Shown here: one piece after another, positions 1-11,225 of the stretch
How the letters are laid out: each line of letters begins with the position of its first letter
How positions within the stretch are numbered: the stretch's first letter is position 1
Source: Epiperipatus broadwayi
Lineage: Eukaryota; Onychophora; Udeonychophora; Euonychophora; Peripatidae
DNA length: 64,000 bases
NCBI GenBank assembly: GCA_028023455.1
Contig: JAQFVV010006272.1
Coordinates: 2,000,586-2,064,585, forward strand
Direction: 5' to 3'
Notes under the pieces: generated by a model
The model's input: the letters and a program-made list of their open reading frames with translations, nothing else
Databases searched by the model: none
What the model was told of the DNA's origin: nothing
Made by a program: the position numbers and the translations under genes

Positions 1-1522
1 TATTTGATAAAAAGCTATTATAAGAATAGATAGATGATATCACAAAGTAATTGACAAAATATATAAATCAATTATAAAAAAAAAAATAAAGAAAATGATT
101 GCAAAAAATATTATTATTTCTACATACACTTAAATGTTATTTTTAAATCTACATGCTTATATATAAAGATAATCATATACATAGCTATTGTTCACACATA
201 TTCATATATAAATACTTACACATTAAAAAAGAAGCAAGAAGTATTATAAAACAAAATATATAATAATAAATAAAATTTCAAAATAGATAGTACTTAAATT
301 AAAATCTTTGAGAATATTATATTTGCAGTAAATTCTAATTATATGGAATAAAGAACAAGAACTGATAAAGCCTATTTGAATTTAAAGTAGGATTAAAACA
401 AATTTAATAAAACCTGAAGGTGTAACAAATCTTAATTTGTATCTAAAAATAAAGTTGTAAAAAAATATTTGATAAGTTTAATATTCTATTTATTTAAACT
501 ACTTAATATTAGTCAAAAAAAAGTTAGAAGGAAGGAAATAAACTGAAGAATGAAATTAGTTTGAAATGCAATGAGAAATATTCACCAAAATCATAGCAAA
601 CTTCCTGTGAAGAATAAGAGCTTGAGATTTTAACCATTAATCATAGTGATACATGGAATGATAAACAATAGTATAATAAAAAATGCAAGATTAGAAGAGA
701 CATTTTGGAATTTTAATAACTAGAATTAGAAAATAAAATTAGGGAACAAATATATATGATTACCAATTTTTAAAAAGTGATTTTATAAAAAATCCACTGA
801 CATAAATTCATCATATAACAAACATTTTAAAATGGTAAACAGAATAAAATTGTCAGCACTTTTTCAAAAAAAGAATATTATAATATTGAAATGTTTTTTT
901 CTCTGCGTTTGCATAAAACATATTCAGATCTAAAAGATGTTTGTTAATTTTAAAGAATCACTAAAAAATTAGGAACATCAGGCAACAAAATTCGAAAAAA
1001 AAGTTGTTTCAATGGTTGCATCAGAAATTTCTATTAATTTTTACATATGAATATAATAAATTTTACTCCTTTATCTTAGTATGCATTTTTAAAATACAAT
1101 AAATTTATTATATTCTATTATGACCTACTTATATTCAAAAAATTATTTATGATTGTTTAATTAACAATATTCAATGTATTTATAATATCAAACAAAGTTT
1201 TAATAATCAAACTATTTAAATTAATAACATTTTACTAGTAAAACATATGTTCATTTTTTTTTTCTTACAATGAAAACCTGATAGCAATTCACTAACTTCT
1301 ATAATACTGCACAAGCCCAAAGCTTTGAAAATTAATTATTCTTTTGGTGATGTTAATTACTTTCTTCATAGCAAATTAATTCATAATTAATTTTTGATAG
1401 CATAGGTTATCTTTGTTTTTATATAAATACTGATGATAATTAATCATTAATTTGTTTTAATAAAAAAAAATTAAAATGAAAAAAAAAAGTTAATATTACA
1501 AATGAGAGAAAAAAAAACTAAC
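1..1522. other. AT-rich non-coding DNA
   Basis: This stretch holds no recognisable gene, transposon domain or structured repeat. It is very AT-rich with short A and T runs. Because a candidate minus-strand exon begins just to its right at 1523-1606, with a splice donor pointing into this stretch, it is most simply read as intron. Confidence 0.4.
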
Positions 1523-1606
1523 CTCATCCTCTATACATTGCTGACAGCTTTCATTAGCTAATTTCCAATGACTATTTGATGTGAGAGAGAAAATGTGTCT
1601 ATCAAC
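1523..1606 (-). CDS. Candidate internal host exon, 28 codons, unknown product
   Basis: The minus strand reads an AG acceptor (cag) directly followed by 84 bases, then a donor gttagt followed by a T-rich run. Only one frame is open, it is phase 0 at both ends, and it ends ...SHWKLANESCQQCIEDE. The composition (W, H, several C, Q, D) is unlike the K/N/I/F-rich chance frames around it. A C-x2-C pair is visible near the end. I do not recognise the protein. It is compatible in phase and strand with the candidate exon at 38529-38615, so both could belong to one long-intron gene, but the distance is large and nothing proves the link. It could also be a chance open segment; RNA evidence is needed. 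Confidence 0.42.
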
Positions 1607-3477
1607 CTGATAATATATATATATAATAAATATTATATATATAAATTTTACATATATATATTATATATTTATATAATTTAATACATATATATAATTTTAT
1701 ATACATATTAAAAAAATTAAATAAATGTTAATATTAAGATTATTTAAATCTCTATATATTCTTTCCCTACAAAAAATTGAGATAATTAAGCAAAAGAAAA
1801 TTAAAATCAAAATATATCCCAATCATCACAGATAGTAATTTGTCATAGGTAGAATCTTAACACAGCTTTCATTAAATTAAAATGTAAAGGTAAATATGAA
1901 CTTAATACCTATAATTCTATGGACACATTATTCAAGGAGTAATAAAAATTTCATCATATTAATATATTTGGGTTTTACGCTCAAAATTCAACAGTCATCT
2001 GAATCATCAGATTAACCTGGAATAAACTGGAATCTCTTTAAAAACATTAAAAAATTATTTACTGACCAATAATTTTGATGATTAATTGGGTTAGTTATAG
2101 TCAATCACCTGAAAACAAATTCGTGCTATCATTGTAGTGTAAAATACTTCAAAAGTTTTTTATTCCAGTATCTTAACATTTAGAACTTCATCATAAAGTT
2201 CAATATACACTTTACATTATCATATTATTAAAGATCAATAAACTAGAATAAATTGTTTAAAGACTGAAGCAACCAATGGCAATATGCTAAAATAACTTAT
2301 CTGAAGTCTGAACAACCAATGATAATATATCACTGTTGATGATCAAATATTATTCAGTCAAAACATTCTATGGCATAGTTAGTTACTCTACTTGCCTGGT
2401 AGAAAACATTTAAGTATATATATTAATAGAATGAGGCTTGTGATTTCAATTGATAAAAATAAGCTTGCTTACAATGTTTTTAATAAGAATTATCTTTTCA
2501 GTTCTAATTTATGAATGTGAACACTTACAACAAAACAATTCAAAATTCAATGCTATTCAAAAAAGCATGTTGAGCATCTTAAAATAAAACAGCAAAATTC
2601 ATGTTTAAAAAGACAAATAAATAAGTAGGATATAATTACAAAATAAAACTCTTGAAATGGAATTGGATATGCCATGACAATATATTTTTTTTTAAAAATC
2701 AGAAAAAATAAAAACTTGTCAAAATGTTTTATTATCAGAAATGGGGATGAAATTAAAAAAGACACTTTTCCAAAAAAAAAAAACAAAAAAAAACAACTAT
2801 AGTCATTTAAGACTTTTCTACAGTAAACTTAATTTAATTATATATGCAGTAATAGAATTAAATGGTGTCAATAAAATGCATGTATATAGCGATAGTTAAA
2901 TTAATATTCCTATTTATTTGGACTGCCAATTATATAATTATTATGGAATAAAGGAATAGTCCTGATTCTATATATATATATCTACTGGAACGAAAAAATA
3001 TTTATATTAGATTTCCTTTTTACCTCAGTATAAAGTAGCTAATTAATAAGAGTTATGCATATGCCTATATATTTTAGTCCAGATTGAAATCAGTAGATGA
3101 AAACATGAATTCTATTAGCTTATGAAATCATGAGGTCACAATATTATTTAATCACAGTAACATTAAAAAAAATACAAGAATTAAAACTGAATTTGTAATA
3201 ATAATATATTTAATAAAAGCTAAAACTTAATAATATTATTGATGGATATAATAGTTTACATATGAAATAACTATGTACAGAGATATTTGATCATATTTGA
3301 CAAAAAGTTTACATGAGAGTTAATCAAGAAATATTTAAGATATAACTATAAGTATCAAGAATGACAAGCAAAGAAAACTTATAAATAGAAAATCATGATA
3401 AATATAAATATATTATATATAGACAAATAGAGTACTTTTCCTTCCTAGATTTTCACAGCAAATCAAACTATAGGTAT
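1607..3477. other. AT-rich non-coding DNA with short TA repeats
   Basis: Interrupted TA dinucleotide tracts lie at about 1610-1700. The rest is AT-rich sequence with no recognised element. A 77-codon minus frame at 2553-2786 is almost entirely F, I, K and L and is best explained by base composition. Confidence 0.4.
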
Positions 3478-6050
3478 TGTAATGGTTAGATTGTCTATCT
3501 CATTAACACACTGTAGAATTCAAACCCAGGACACAAAACTCAACCCTCTAGGAATTGCCTCCCAGAAATCCCAAGTTCGAATCCAAAGTCTAAACTCCAC
3601 AGCGTCACCTAGGTGATAACATATCTGATGCAACTAAAGAATAGTTTCTTGCTGGTGCCAGTGGTCAGGGAGAAACAAAAGACTCTAAAGTAAATAGCCC
3701 TATGTTTGCCTAACAAGAACTATAGATATGCCAAGGATACATATCAGTGTATATGGTATGTAATTTAGACCGGAGGAATAAATAAATAAAGAAGTATAAT
3801 GAATCAATTTAAATATAATATTTATTGACATTAATTTATTAACAACGTTAGCTATACGAATTTGATAGGTATTTAAAGATTACTTTATGGTATTCCATAC
3901 TTGGATTAAGTTATTACAATGTACCTAATTGTACTACGATAATATAAGTATATGCGAGCTACACAGAACACTAAAGAAAACAAATTAACTAATTAAAATA
4001 GTAGGGGAAATATTTGCATTTGATATGAGAATAATTCAGGCAACTCATGGAGTTTTAAGTATAAGACAGAGCTATAAATGTAATACTAAATTTATAATGA
4101 AAGTATATGGTGGTGCCAGTGAGATACAGTACTAAGGATGGAGTGCAACATGTCCAAACCACGGCTTTATAAAAGAAATAAAGTAAAAAAATTATTACGA
4201 TCATGGATAGGCAGTTCACCATTTATCCAGGAAGTCTCTAGTTACCTAGAACAGCCCAAGCCTGGCCCACACCCAGGAGCTTCATGACTGTAGGGACGTA
4301 TGCGATTCATTCCCATGTGAGACGTTTCATGTCACACTCTACTGAGAACCATGGAGGAAAACAGAGTACGGTCTCAGCCATTGATGCCCTTGGGAAAGTA
4401 TAAAAGTAATTCTCAACACCCCGACACATTCATCGGCAACATGCAATTAATTATAAATATAAATAATTTTAAAAAAGTAGTTTATAAATGGGCAGAATAG
4501 CTCTCTTAAATTTTAATTTCTGATGGTCTGCATACTCTCCAAGAAATTAAACGAATAATGTAACTAGCTGAAAATTAATTTACATGAAATATAAAATATA
4601 TTTTAATATCAATTAAAATAGGGGGGGAAATGCGAGATTGCGGTTTTAATGAATAGTGAGGCAACCAAGCATTTATATAAACTTCCATATGTAACTCGCA
4701 CATGCTTGAGAAGATTAATTTAAAATATTTTTACAGAATTTACAGATAAAATATATTTGGCTAAAATGAATTATCTAGTACTTTCATTCCTAAGTGAGAA
4801 CTTTTATACAGAATAAACCCTCAGATGAAAGAGCCATAGATATTTAAAGCAATTAATGAAAGGGGTAGTTTAACAATTAAGTCTGCAACAAGATGGCGGT
4901 TTGTAAAATAGTATTATATAAAAAAGGAATAGTTGGATCGATCAATGAGGTTTATTCAAGCACATTATAATAAAGACTAAAATGAGGCATAAATAGATAT
5001 ATAAAGAAAATATTAATCCAAGTAGGAATTAAACATGCATTAAAAGAACTAAAGGAATAAATATAATTATTAAATATAACAAAAGTAGCTACAGATTGGG
5101 ATTATTGAGATATCTCGGGTTAATTTTTATTATCTCGGCTTTTAAGAAAAGAGTCTGTGCTCACTTTGAAGACTTCAATGGATTCCTACAGCAGTTTCAG
5201 TTCTTTCTTAATTTATGGATTAGGTGGGCTTCAGCAGCATTATTTAGGCATTAAAGATGTGTTTTATCAGCAGCATTCTGACCTATTAGGATGCTTAAGT
5301 CGGGCACTAGATGGTATAATAGGACCTAAGATGGTGAATGACGGACGGCAAACTAGTCATTCCTGAGAAAGACAGCACACTGCCTTTTTCTACTCCATCA
5401 TTTTAAACTTGGCTATTATTAAAACTGACAAAATTTGCTTCCATCTAGAATCTGGTGAGGTGATTTCTTTCGACAAACTTTTATATCTTGATGGTAACTC
5501 TCAATCAATAATTCTTCACAAACAAATACAGAATAATGTCTCTGAAAGGATCAGAAGAATAATGCAGAATAATAATGATAATCATAAGAAATATAATCAA
5601 GAATGTCAGAAGAATAATCTAGCACTCTTTTTCTCTAATCTAGCAGAATAATAACTAATTAATAACCTGCCTTGTTTATATACCAAGACTATACAATCCT
5701 ATAGCCCTCTGGTGATAAAATCCATAAATTAATAACATTAATTAAATCAGAAACCAAAAGAATGCACTTAGATTTTAATTAATTTTTAACATAGTTACAT
5801 TCCCAGAAATTCTGATTATGATCATTTAATTAAATTTGCTAGTGAACCTCTGTTATTTTAATCTTGATAGGAAAAACCTATAATGTAAAACTCGGAGTAA
5901 ACAGGTTAAAATTAGTTACTATTGTTCTGGTTACCCACCCGCATTTATTTTCTACATAAAATTTTGTGGAGTGATTTTTAAAATAAAAATAACAAAATTT
6001 TTCACTTTTTAAATTCTAAATGTTTAAATCTAAATTAGATGTAAGCAAAG
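3478..6050 (+). mobile_element. TG...CA element family, copy 1, 3' end missing
   Basis: This segment starts TGTAATGG, preceded by gtat. It matches the reverse complement of the bounded element at 11226-13728 at many separated places. These include the shared opening with TCTCATTAACACACTG, the stretch gataacatatctg... with gtcagggag..caa.agactct, a block near 4240-4300 with cctggccc and acgtatgcga, a G-run near 4621 followed by ggcaaccaagcatt, and a block near 5275-5400 with atggtgaatgac. No conserved protein is visible; the small frames at 5157-5366 and 5409-5651 are not recognisable domains. The match fades at about 5950-6050, where the 1.5-kb repeat begins, so the 3' terminus is absent or displaced. 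The likely nature is a solo LTR or a large non-autonomous LTR derivative. Confidence 0.6.
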
Positions 6051-6066
6051 ATAAAACAAAGATCTG

Positions 6067-7560
6067 CAGAGCATTTAATGCTAGCAAGATATATGTTATA
6101 AAAAAAAACACATATATCTGCATTACATATTTGATAAACAAATTATAAAAAGAGAAAAAAACAAAAAATAGTTTGAAAAAAACATAGATTTGCAAAAATG
6201 TTAAAGATTATCATTTTCTTTTAGAATAAAACTATTTATTAAGAGTGGGGTGAGGAAAAAGAATTAGGTGAGATAAGGATTTTAAAACCCATTCTCTCTT
6301 CTTTTCATAAATTCAATTTACAAAAAAAAAGAAAATATTGAAAAAAATAAACAAATATAAAATGTTTAAAAATAAAACTGACAACAGATTTAATTAGAAA
6401 ATCTTGTAAACTATCTCATCAGTATGAATGCAATAAAATAGATGAATCTGAAAAAAAGATAAGATAAATAAAATGTAAAATTTAAAAACCAAATTAAAAT
6501 TATGATAAAAAATAAACAATAAGTTAGATCATAAAAATGGTAGCTTGTCTATTGTTTCCAGTTTCACTCAAGTCTCTGTTCAAATTTTCACTTGAGTTTG
6601 TATTTTGAGTTTCATTCAAGCTTTACTTAAGTTTCAATTTGAATGCCAGTTAAAATTACAGCAGTGTCAGTAATCACAGAATTTTTCTAGCTCACCAATT
6701 AATCAGAAAACAAATATAGATGCCACAGAAGTAGCAACATGCATTGCTAGGGAACTATGGAGTGTTCCACTGGACTTCATCCTTAGAGTCCTCATCTCTA
6801 ACTGCTCTTACCTGGAATCAATGTCTCATCCATAATATAGATGCTGCCACATATTCTTCTCCTTCTTTGTCCATTAGAGGATGGAAGGAAATCCATGAAG
6901 CCATCGGTGGAGACCAAAAGACAAATGGCTGGAAACCAAAATCAATGGAAATGTTTCATCTTGACATCATGAAAAACCTAAGTAAACATACTTTTTCAAT
7001 CATAAATATCTAGACAGATTTTTTTTAATTGAAAATTATAATGAAGGACAATCAATAATATTGATTTTATAACAATTAATGTATGTTTATTCTTTTGTGT
7101 TAAATTGTACTGTTAGATTTACTTAAATATGTTTGCAAGTGGAATAAATAAATGTTTGTTTAAAATACTATTTGGTTTATTCTCTCTCTCTCTCTCTTTT
7201 AATTACTACAACAGTAATTTAAAAGTTATAAATATTTCCATGTGTAATTAGTACTGAGCTGTATTCCTTGATCAAGAGAGTGAAGTAGCCTGGGTATATT
7301 TCAAGTATTGGGTTCATATGCCCACCATCCAGGCATCCTGGCTGTATACAACAAATACAGCCGACTAGCACCTGAGACTTGTTCTCAAAACAAAGTGTTT
7401 TGGATGGCAGGTTTTTGGCCCAACAGTATGGAAAGGTGCTATATCCAGAAAATATGATCATGGTTGTGCTTTTGTGTAGCCCCAATCTGTCCATAGATAT
7501 CGTTGATGATTATCTGTCAATGGTATTCTACATCTATGCTTGAATGTATTGTCCATTGTC
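6067..7560 (+). repeat. 1.5-kb LTR-like dispersed repeat, copy A
   Basis: This segment aligns along its whole length in the same orientation with 20137-21640. Shared blocks include tgctagc.agatat near the start, a g.gatga.gg.aaaagaat.aggtgagataagg block, gtcagtaat..cagaatttttctagctcacca, and a TC-dinucleotide run near 7183-7197. Both copies carry aataaatgtttg, a polyadenylation-signal-like site, about two thirds of the way through. In copy B a G-rich polypurine tract immediately precedes the start, which is why I read the family as an LTR. If so, copy A is a solo LTR. The minus-strand frame at 7219-7494 has a broken counterpart in copy B but matches no domain I know. Confidence 0.6.
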
Positions 7561-7740
7561 GCAGGTGTTAAAAAAGAAAAGGTAATCACATAAAGTAAAA
7601 TATAATAAAGTATTATTAGTTATTTACAATCTTGTTAACCTCATTTAAAAAAAAGATCAAAACATAAACTGAAAAATATAAGTGTAAGTTTATGAATAGT
7701 AAATACATTTTTTAAATACATATGTATATAAATATATATA

Positions 7741-8225
7741 TCAACAACCATTATCAATTCATTACAGGATGGTCTCTTCAAGTTCAATCCACCTTCTCTG
7801 ATCTTTAGCTTCTCTACATCACTCTTGCACACTTTCTTATTTCATCCATCCATCCATCTCACATGTGGCCTCTTTCCGAGTCTTTTACAATCTCTTGGAA
7901 ACCAGTTTAAGATTAGAACTGTCCACCCATTATCATCTTTTCCAGCAATATGTCCAGCCCAATGCCACTTCAGTCTTTTCATTTTTTTAATGAGATCAGT
8001 AACACCTATTTGTTCTCTTACCCATATAGTGTTTTCGATCTCTTTTTGTTACTCCCAACATGCATCTCTCCATACTTCTTTGAGTAGTCTGAAGCCTCTG
8101 TATTGCTCTTCTATTAAGTGTCCAAGTATCAGATCCATAAGTAAGAACTGGTAAAACACATTTTTTAAAAACCTTCATTTTCAAACACACAAGCATATTT
8201 CCTTTTAGTATCAAGTTATTTCCCC
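7741..8225 (-). pseudogene. RTE-type LINE, 3' segment of a split copy
   Basis: The minus strand encodes the C-terminal end of an RTE retrotransposon ORF, with VFKKCVLPVLTYGSDTWTLN and RAIQRLQTTQRSMER visible. It matches the same part of the 28325-30466 copy. The element's 3' end lies near 7741, just after a short tail related to atcaacaaccattatcaa. Coding continuity stops at 8225, exactly where an element beginning TG inserts. The next piece of the same ORF resumes at 10381, so this is the 3' third of one element and not a separate truncated copy. Stops and frameshifts make it inactive. Confidence 0.8.
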
Positions 8226-9096
8226 TGTTCCGGTCAGATGATATATGTTGATTTAACTCAGTTCGAATACCTCGAGGCCACCCATACATGAGATATTAAA
8301 TCAAGAATACTATGACCTCTGCCCTCTTCACCTATTACCTAGTCTAATTATGAACCAACAACATTTTCTGAGAAATACATAAATTATTTGCTCGCCCGGC
8401 CCAAGCTTAGCATCAAAGGAGACACAATGGATAAGAATACTTATGGAACTAAACAGTGAAATGTGCTTAAAAGTTCTATGAAAAATGTGTTCTGTGTGCC
8501 TGGATCATTGGAAAAGCAAAATAAAGCATTAAAATAAAATTAGAAAACTCAAGCTTTTTAGTTAAATAATATATTTAATTAATGACTTTTAAAATATTAA
8601 TAATGTTTTAACGGCCTCTGCTATTTCCCTGTGGATTAATGGAAAACAAATCAGACAATAAAAATGGATATAAACGCTATAATATTTTTGCGGTCTAAGT
8701 CTTTTCTTCCCAATTTTAATAAAATTGTCAACTCAAATCTCTTCGATAAAGCACAATAAAAAAAATATTTCGCAAAGCATTTTCTAATTGCTTTGTGCTG
8801 AAAAGTTTAAAATTATTTAAGACGTATATAGTTAAATAAGATATACTTAATGAGCTAATGACAGACAAAAGAGGCGTTATCATGGAGATCAAGTTGGCAA
8901 ACAAAGGAAAATGACTCGTATTTAATTTACAAACATAAATGAAATTGGAAAGATATTTTAAATGAAAAATTAACCTTTACTTACACCGCCATGAAATATG
9001 AAATATTGATAACATGTTAGCAAAAAAGGAATAGCACAGGAAAAGGGTTAAATATAGATAGATGATCACACAATATATATATACATTTAAGATTAG

Positions 9097-9155
9097 AAAT
9101 AATTACGTTACAATAATTACATTACAAATAATTACGTTACAAATAATTATGTTAC
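9097..9155 (+). repeat. Short tandem repeat, four 14-15 bp units
   Basis: Four consecutive units of the form aaataattacgttac are present, with single substitutions or one missing base. It lies inside the first TG...CA insertion. Confidence 0.8.
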
Positions 9156-10294
9156 AAATATAATTGAATAAAACAATTCAGAAATATACAATAATGCTAT
9201 TAAGAAATGTATGATCAAAAAGGGTAGAATAGTAAATAATTCATGGGGAGAGATATGATTACCATCCTGATTCCTTGGTCCTGTTCCCACGACGTTCGTG
9301 GCTTGATCCATCCGTCGATAGGTATTTGTCCGGACAAGGAAAATGCAAATATGTAGCATTCTTTCAAAAAAGTCCCACAGACATGGCACAGAGTTCAGAT
9401 TAATATTGGTTGGATACTACGGCATTTTGATGGTTTTTAGGAACCCTGGCGGCAGGCAAAGCTATTTGCCTAATTGCCAATAATATTCGTTTCCATCAAA
9501 ATACTATGACTTTTAACTCGTTGCATGTTAAACTTCTCCATGATTCCGAGGACGACAGTTGAATAACTTTTGGAGCAAGATCTAAATGAGAAGCAAAATC
9601 TGAGAGGTTCACAGCACAGGATCCACCGAGCTAATCAATAACCACTCCTTATAATCATAATCATCAGAATCATAATGAATGAATGGAAAATTGAAAACAG
9701 AATGAATTCTCTCTAAAGAGAAATCTCAACAGGAAAGGCCAAGTCTTTTGTTCTCTCTATTTATACCTTTTTTGTAAGCTACCTTCTATTGTTTTGCGTA
9801 TGATCTTAGATCTTGATAAGCCCCCCCACGCCTTTGTTTCAAGGTAACATTTTCTAAAAATAACTTTTACTTTTTTATTTTAAATTTTTCTTTAAACTTT
9901 GAATTTTTATTAATTAAAAAAAGAAGAGAAGGCCATCTTTAATTTGCCTTGAATAGGCTAATTAATTAAAAACATACATTCCTTTCGAAAATATTGGCGG
10001 GCTTATCTCCAAATAAAATCATATGCCATATTTTAACAAGATTTTAAAAAGAAAAATATATTCTTATTTCTTTTAATAAAATAAGCATTTTATTTCAGCA
10101 AAATTTTGCATTAACTCATATATATATACGCTTGACGTGTATATATGTTTGATTAAACGGTTTTACAAGTAATTTTTTAAACAGCAATTTAATCTTGGAA
10201 CGGAATTTATTTAAAATGAAATATTTAAATGCAAATACAAATTTAATAAACGTAATTAATCTTAGCTTTAATGCAAAACCCTACTGATATTAGG

Positions 10295-10337
10295 CTATAA
10301 ACTTAATTCAGGTCTACAATACTGATTAAGTTTATAG
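10295..10337. repeat. Perfect 13-bp inverted repeat (hairpin)
   Basis: The arms ctataaacttaat and attaagtttatag are exact reverse complements separated by 17 bases. The structure lies about 40 bp inside the right end of the first TG...CA insertion, so it may be a subterminal feature of that element. Its function is unknown. Confidence 0.8.
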
Positions 10338-10380
10338 GACATGGCGAAGCATGTATCGGACTTTCAGATCCATTGCTTCA

Positions 10381-11225
10381 CTACCAAAAGCACTCCAAGT
10401 TTAATTCTATGATTAATTTCATCCATTGTTTCCATCTGTATTAACAATCTAACCAAGGTATTTGTAACTGTTAACTTCTTCTAACTCATCATAATCAATC
10501 TTTATTTTCATATTTTGAAAAAATTGATTAAACATTGTCGTAGTCTTTTTAACATTAATCTTTAATCCTGCTATCATCTGATAACACCTGCAACATTTCC
10601 TGCAGATCTAAAGCATTATTTGCAAAAACAACTACACCATCTGCAAAATCTAATGACTTAAATAATTTCCATTTACTTTCACTCCTTTAGCTCCCCATTT
10701 TAAGCCACAAAATACTTCTTGCAGCACTGCTGTAAAAAGTTTGAGATATGGAGTAACCCTGTCTTACACCCTTCTCAATGTTGACTTTCCCAGTATCATT
10801 ATGTAATCTAATTGTTGCTGATGCATTTTTATAAATATTTTTTAAAATATGACAATATCCTGGATCTATACCTTGAACCAATGCTTTAATCACTGAAGAA
10901 ATGTTTATAGAATCAAATGCCTTTTCATAATCTACAAATCCAAAGCATAATGGCAACTCATATTCATTTGTCCTTTCCATAACTTCCCTCAATACCTGGA
11001 TATGATCTGCTGTACTAAAACCACTTTTAAACGACTTGTTTTCTTGGTTGATGAAAATCCAATGTTCTCTGCGACTATTTGTAATTATCTTGCTAAAAAT
11101 TTCATATAAAACTGATAAAAGACTGATAGGTCTGTAATTTCTAATATCTTCTTTATCACCTTTTTAAATAATACTGTATTTCTTCCAATGATCTGGTACA
11201 TCTTTATCATTTAGACATTTGGTAC
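10381..11225 (-). pseudogene. RTE-type LINE, reverse transcriptase core of the split copy
   Basis: The minus strand carries the reverse transcriptase core. FVDYEKAFDS is visible (fingers/palm motif) and then GVRQG in a 101-codon frame at 10687-10992. Further decayed pieces between 10381 and 10687 match the intact copy at 28484-29359. Frameshifts and stops break the ORF. The left end abuts the TG...CA insertion ending at 10380, and the right end (…tttggtac) abuts another beginning at 11226. In the intact copy at about 29670 the sequence runs straight through both points. Confidence 0.85.

Larger units (their letters stand above)
8226..10380 (+). mobile_element. TG...CA insertion within the RTE, first
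   Basis: This 2155-bp segment is absent from the corresponding place in the intact RTE copy (near 28826). It begins TGTTCCGGTCAGA and ends TTGCTTCA, giving LTR-style TG...CA termini. The opening resembles TGTAGCGGTCAGA, the start of the element at 39701, but the interior does not obviously match. The flanks are cccc on the left and ctac on the right, where the undisturbed RTE has ctat, so a 4-bp target duplication is possible but has decayed. A minus-strand TATAAATAG is present at 9757-9765. No transposon protein is visible; the 80-codon minus frame at 9147-9389 has no recognisable domain. The likely nature is a solo LTR or a non-autonomous LTR derivative. Confidence 0.5.
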
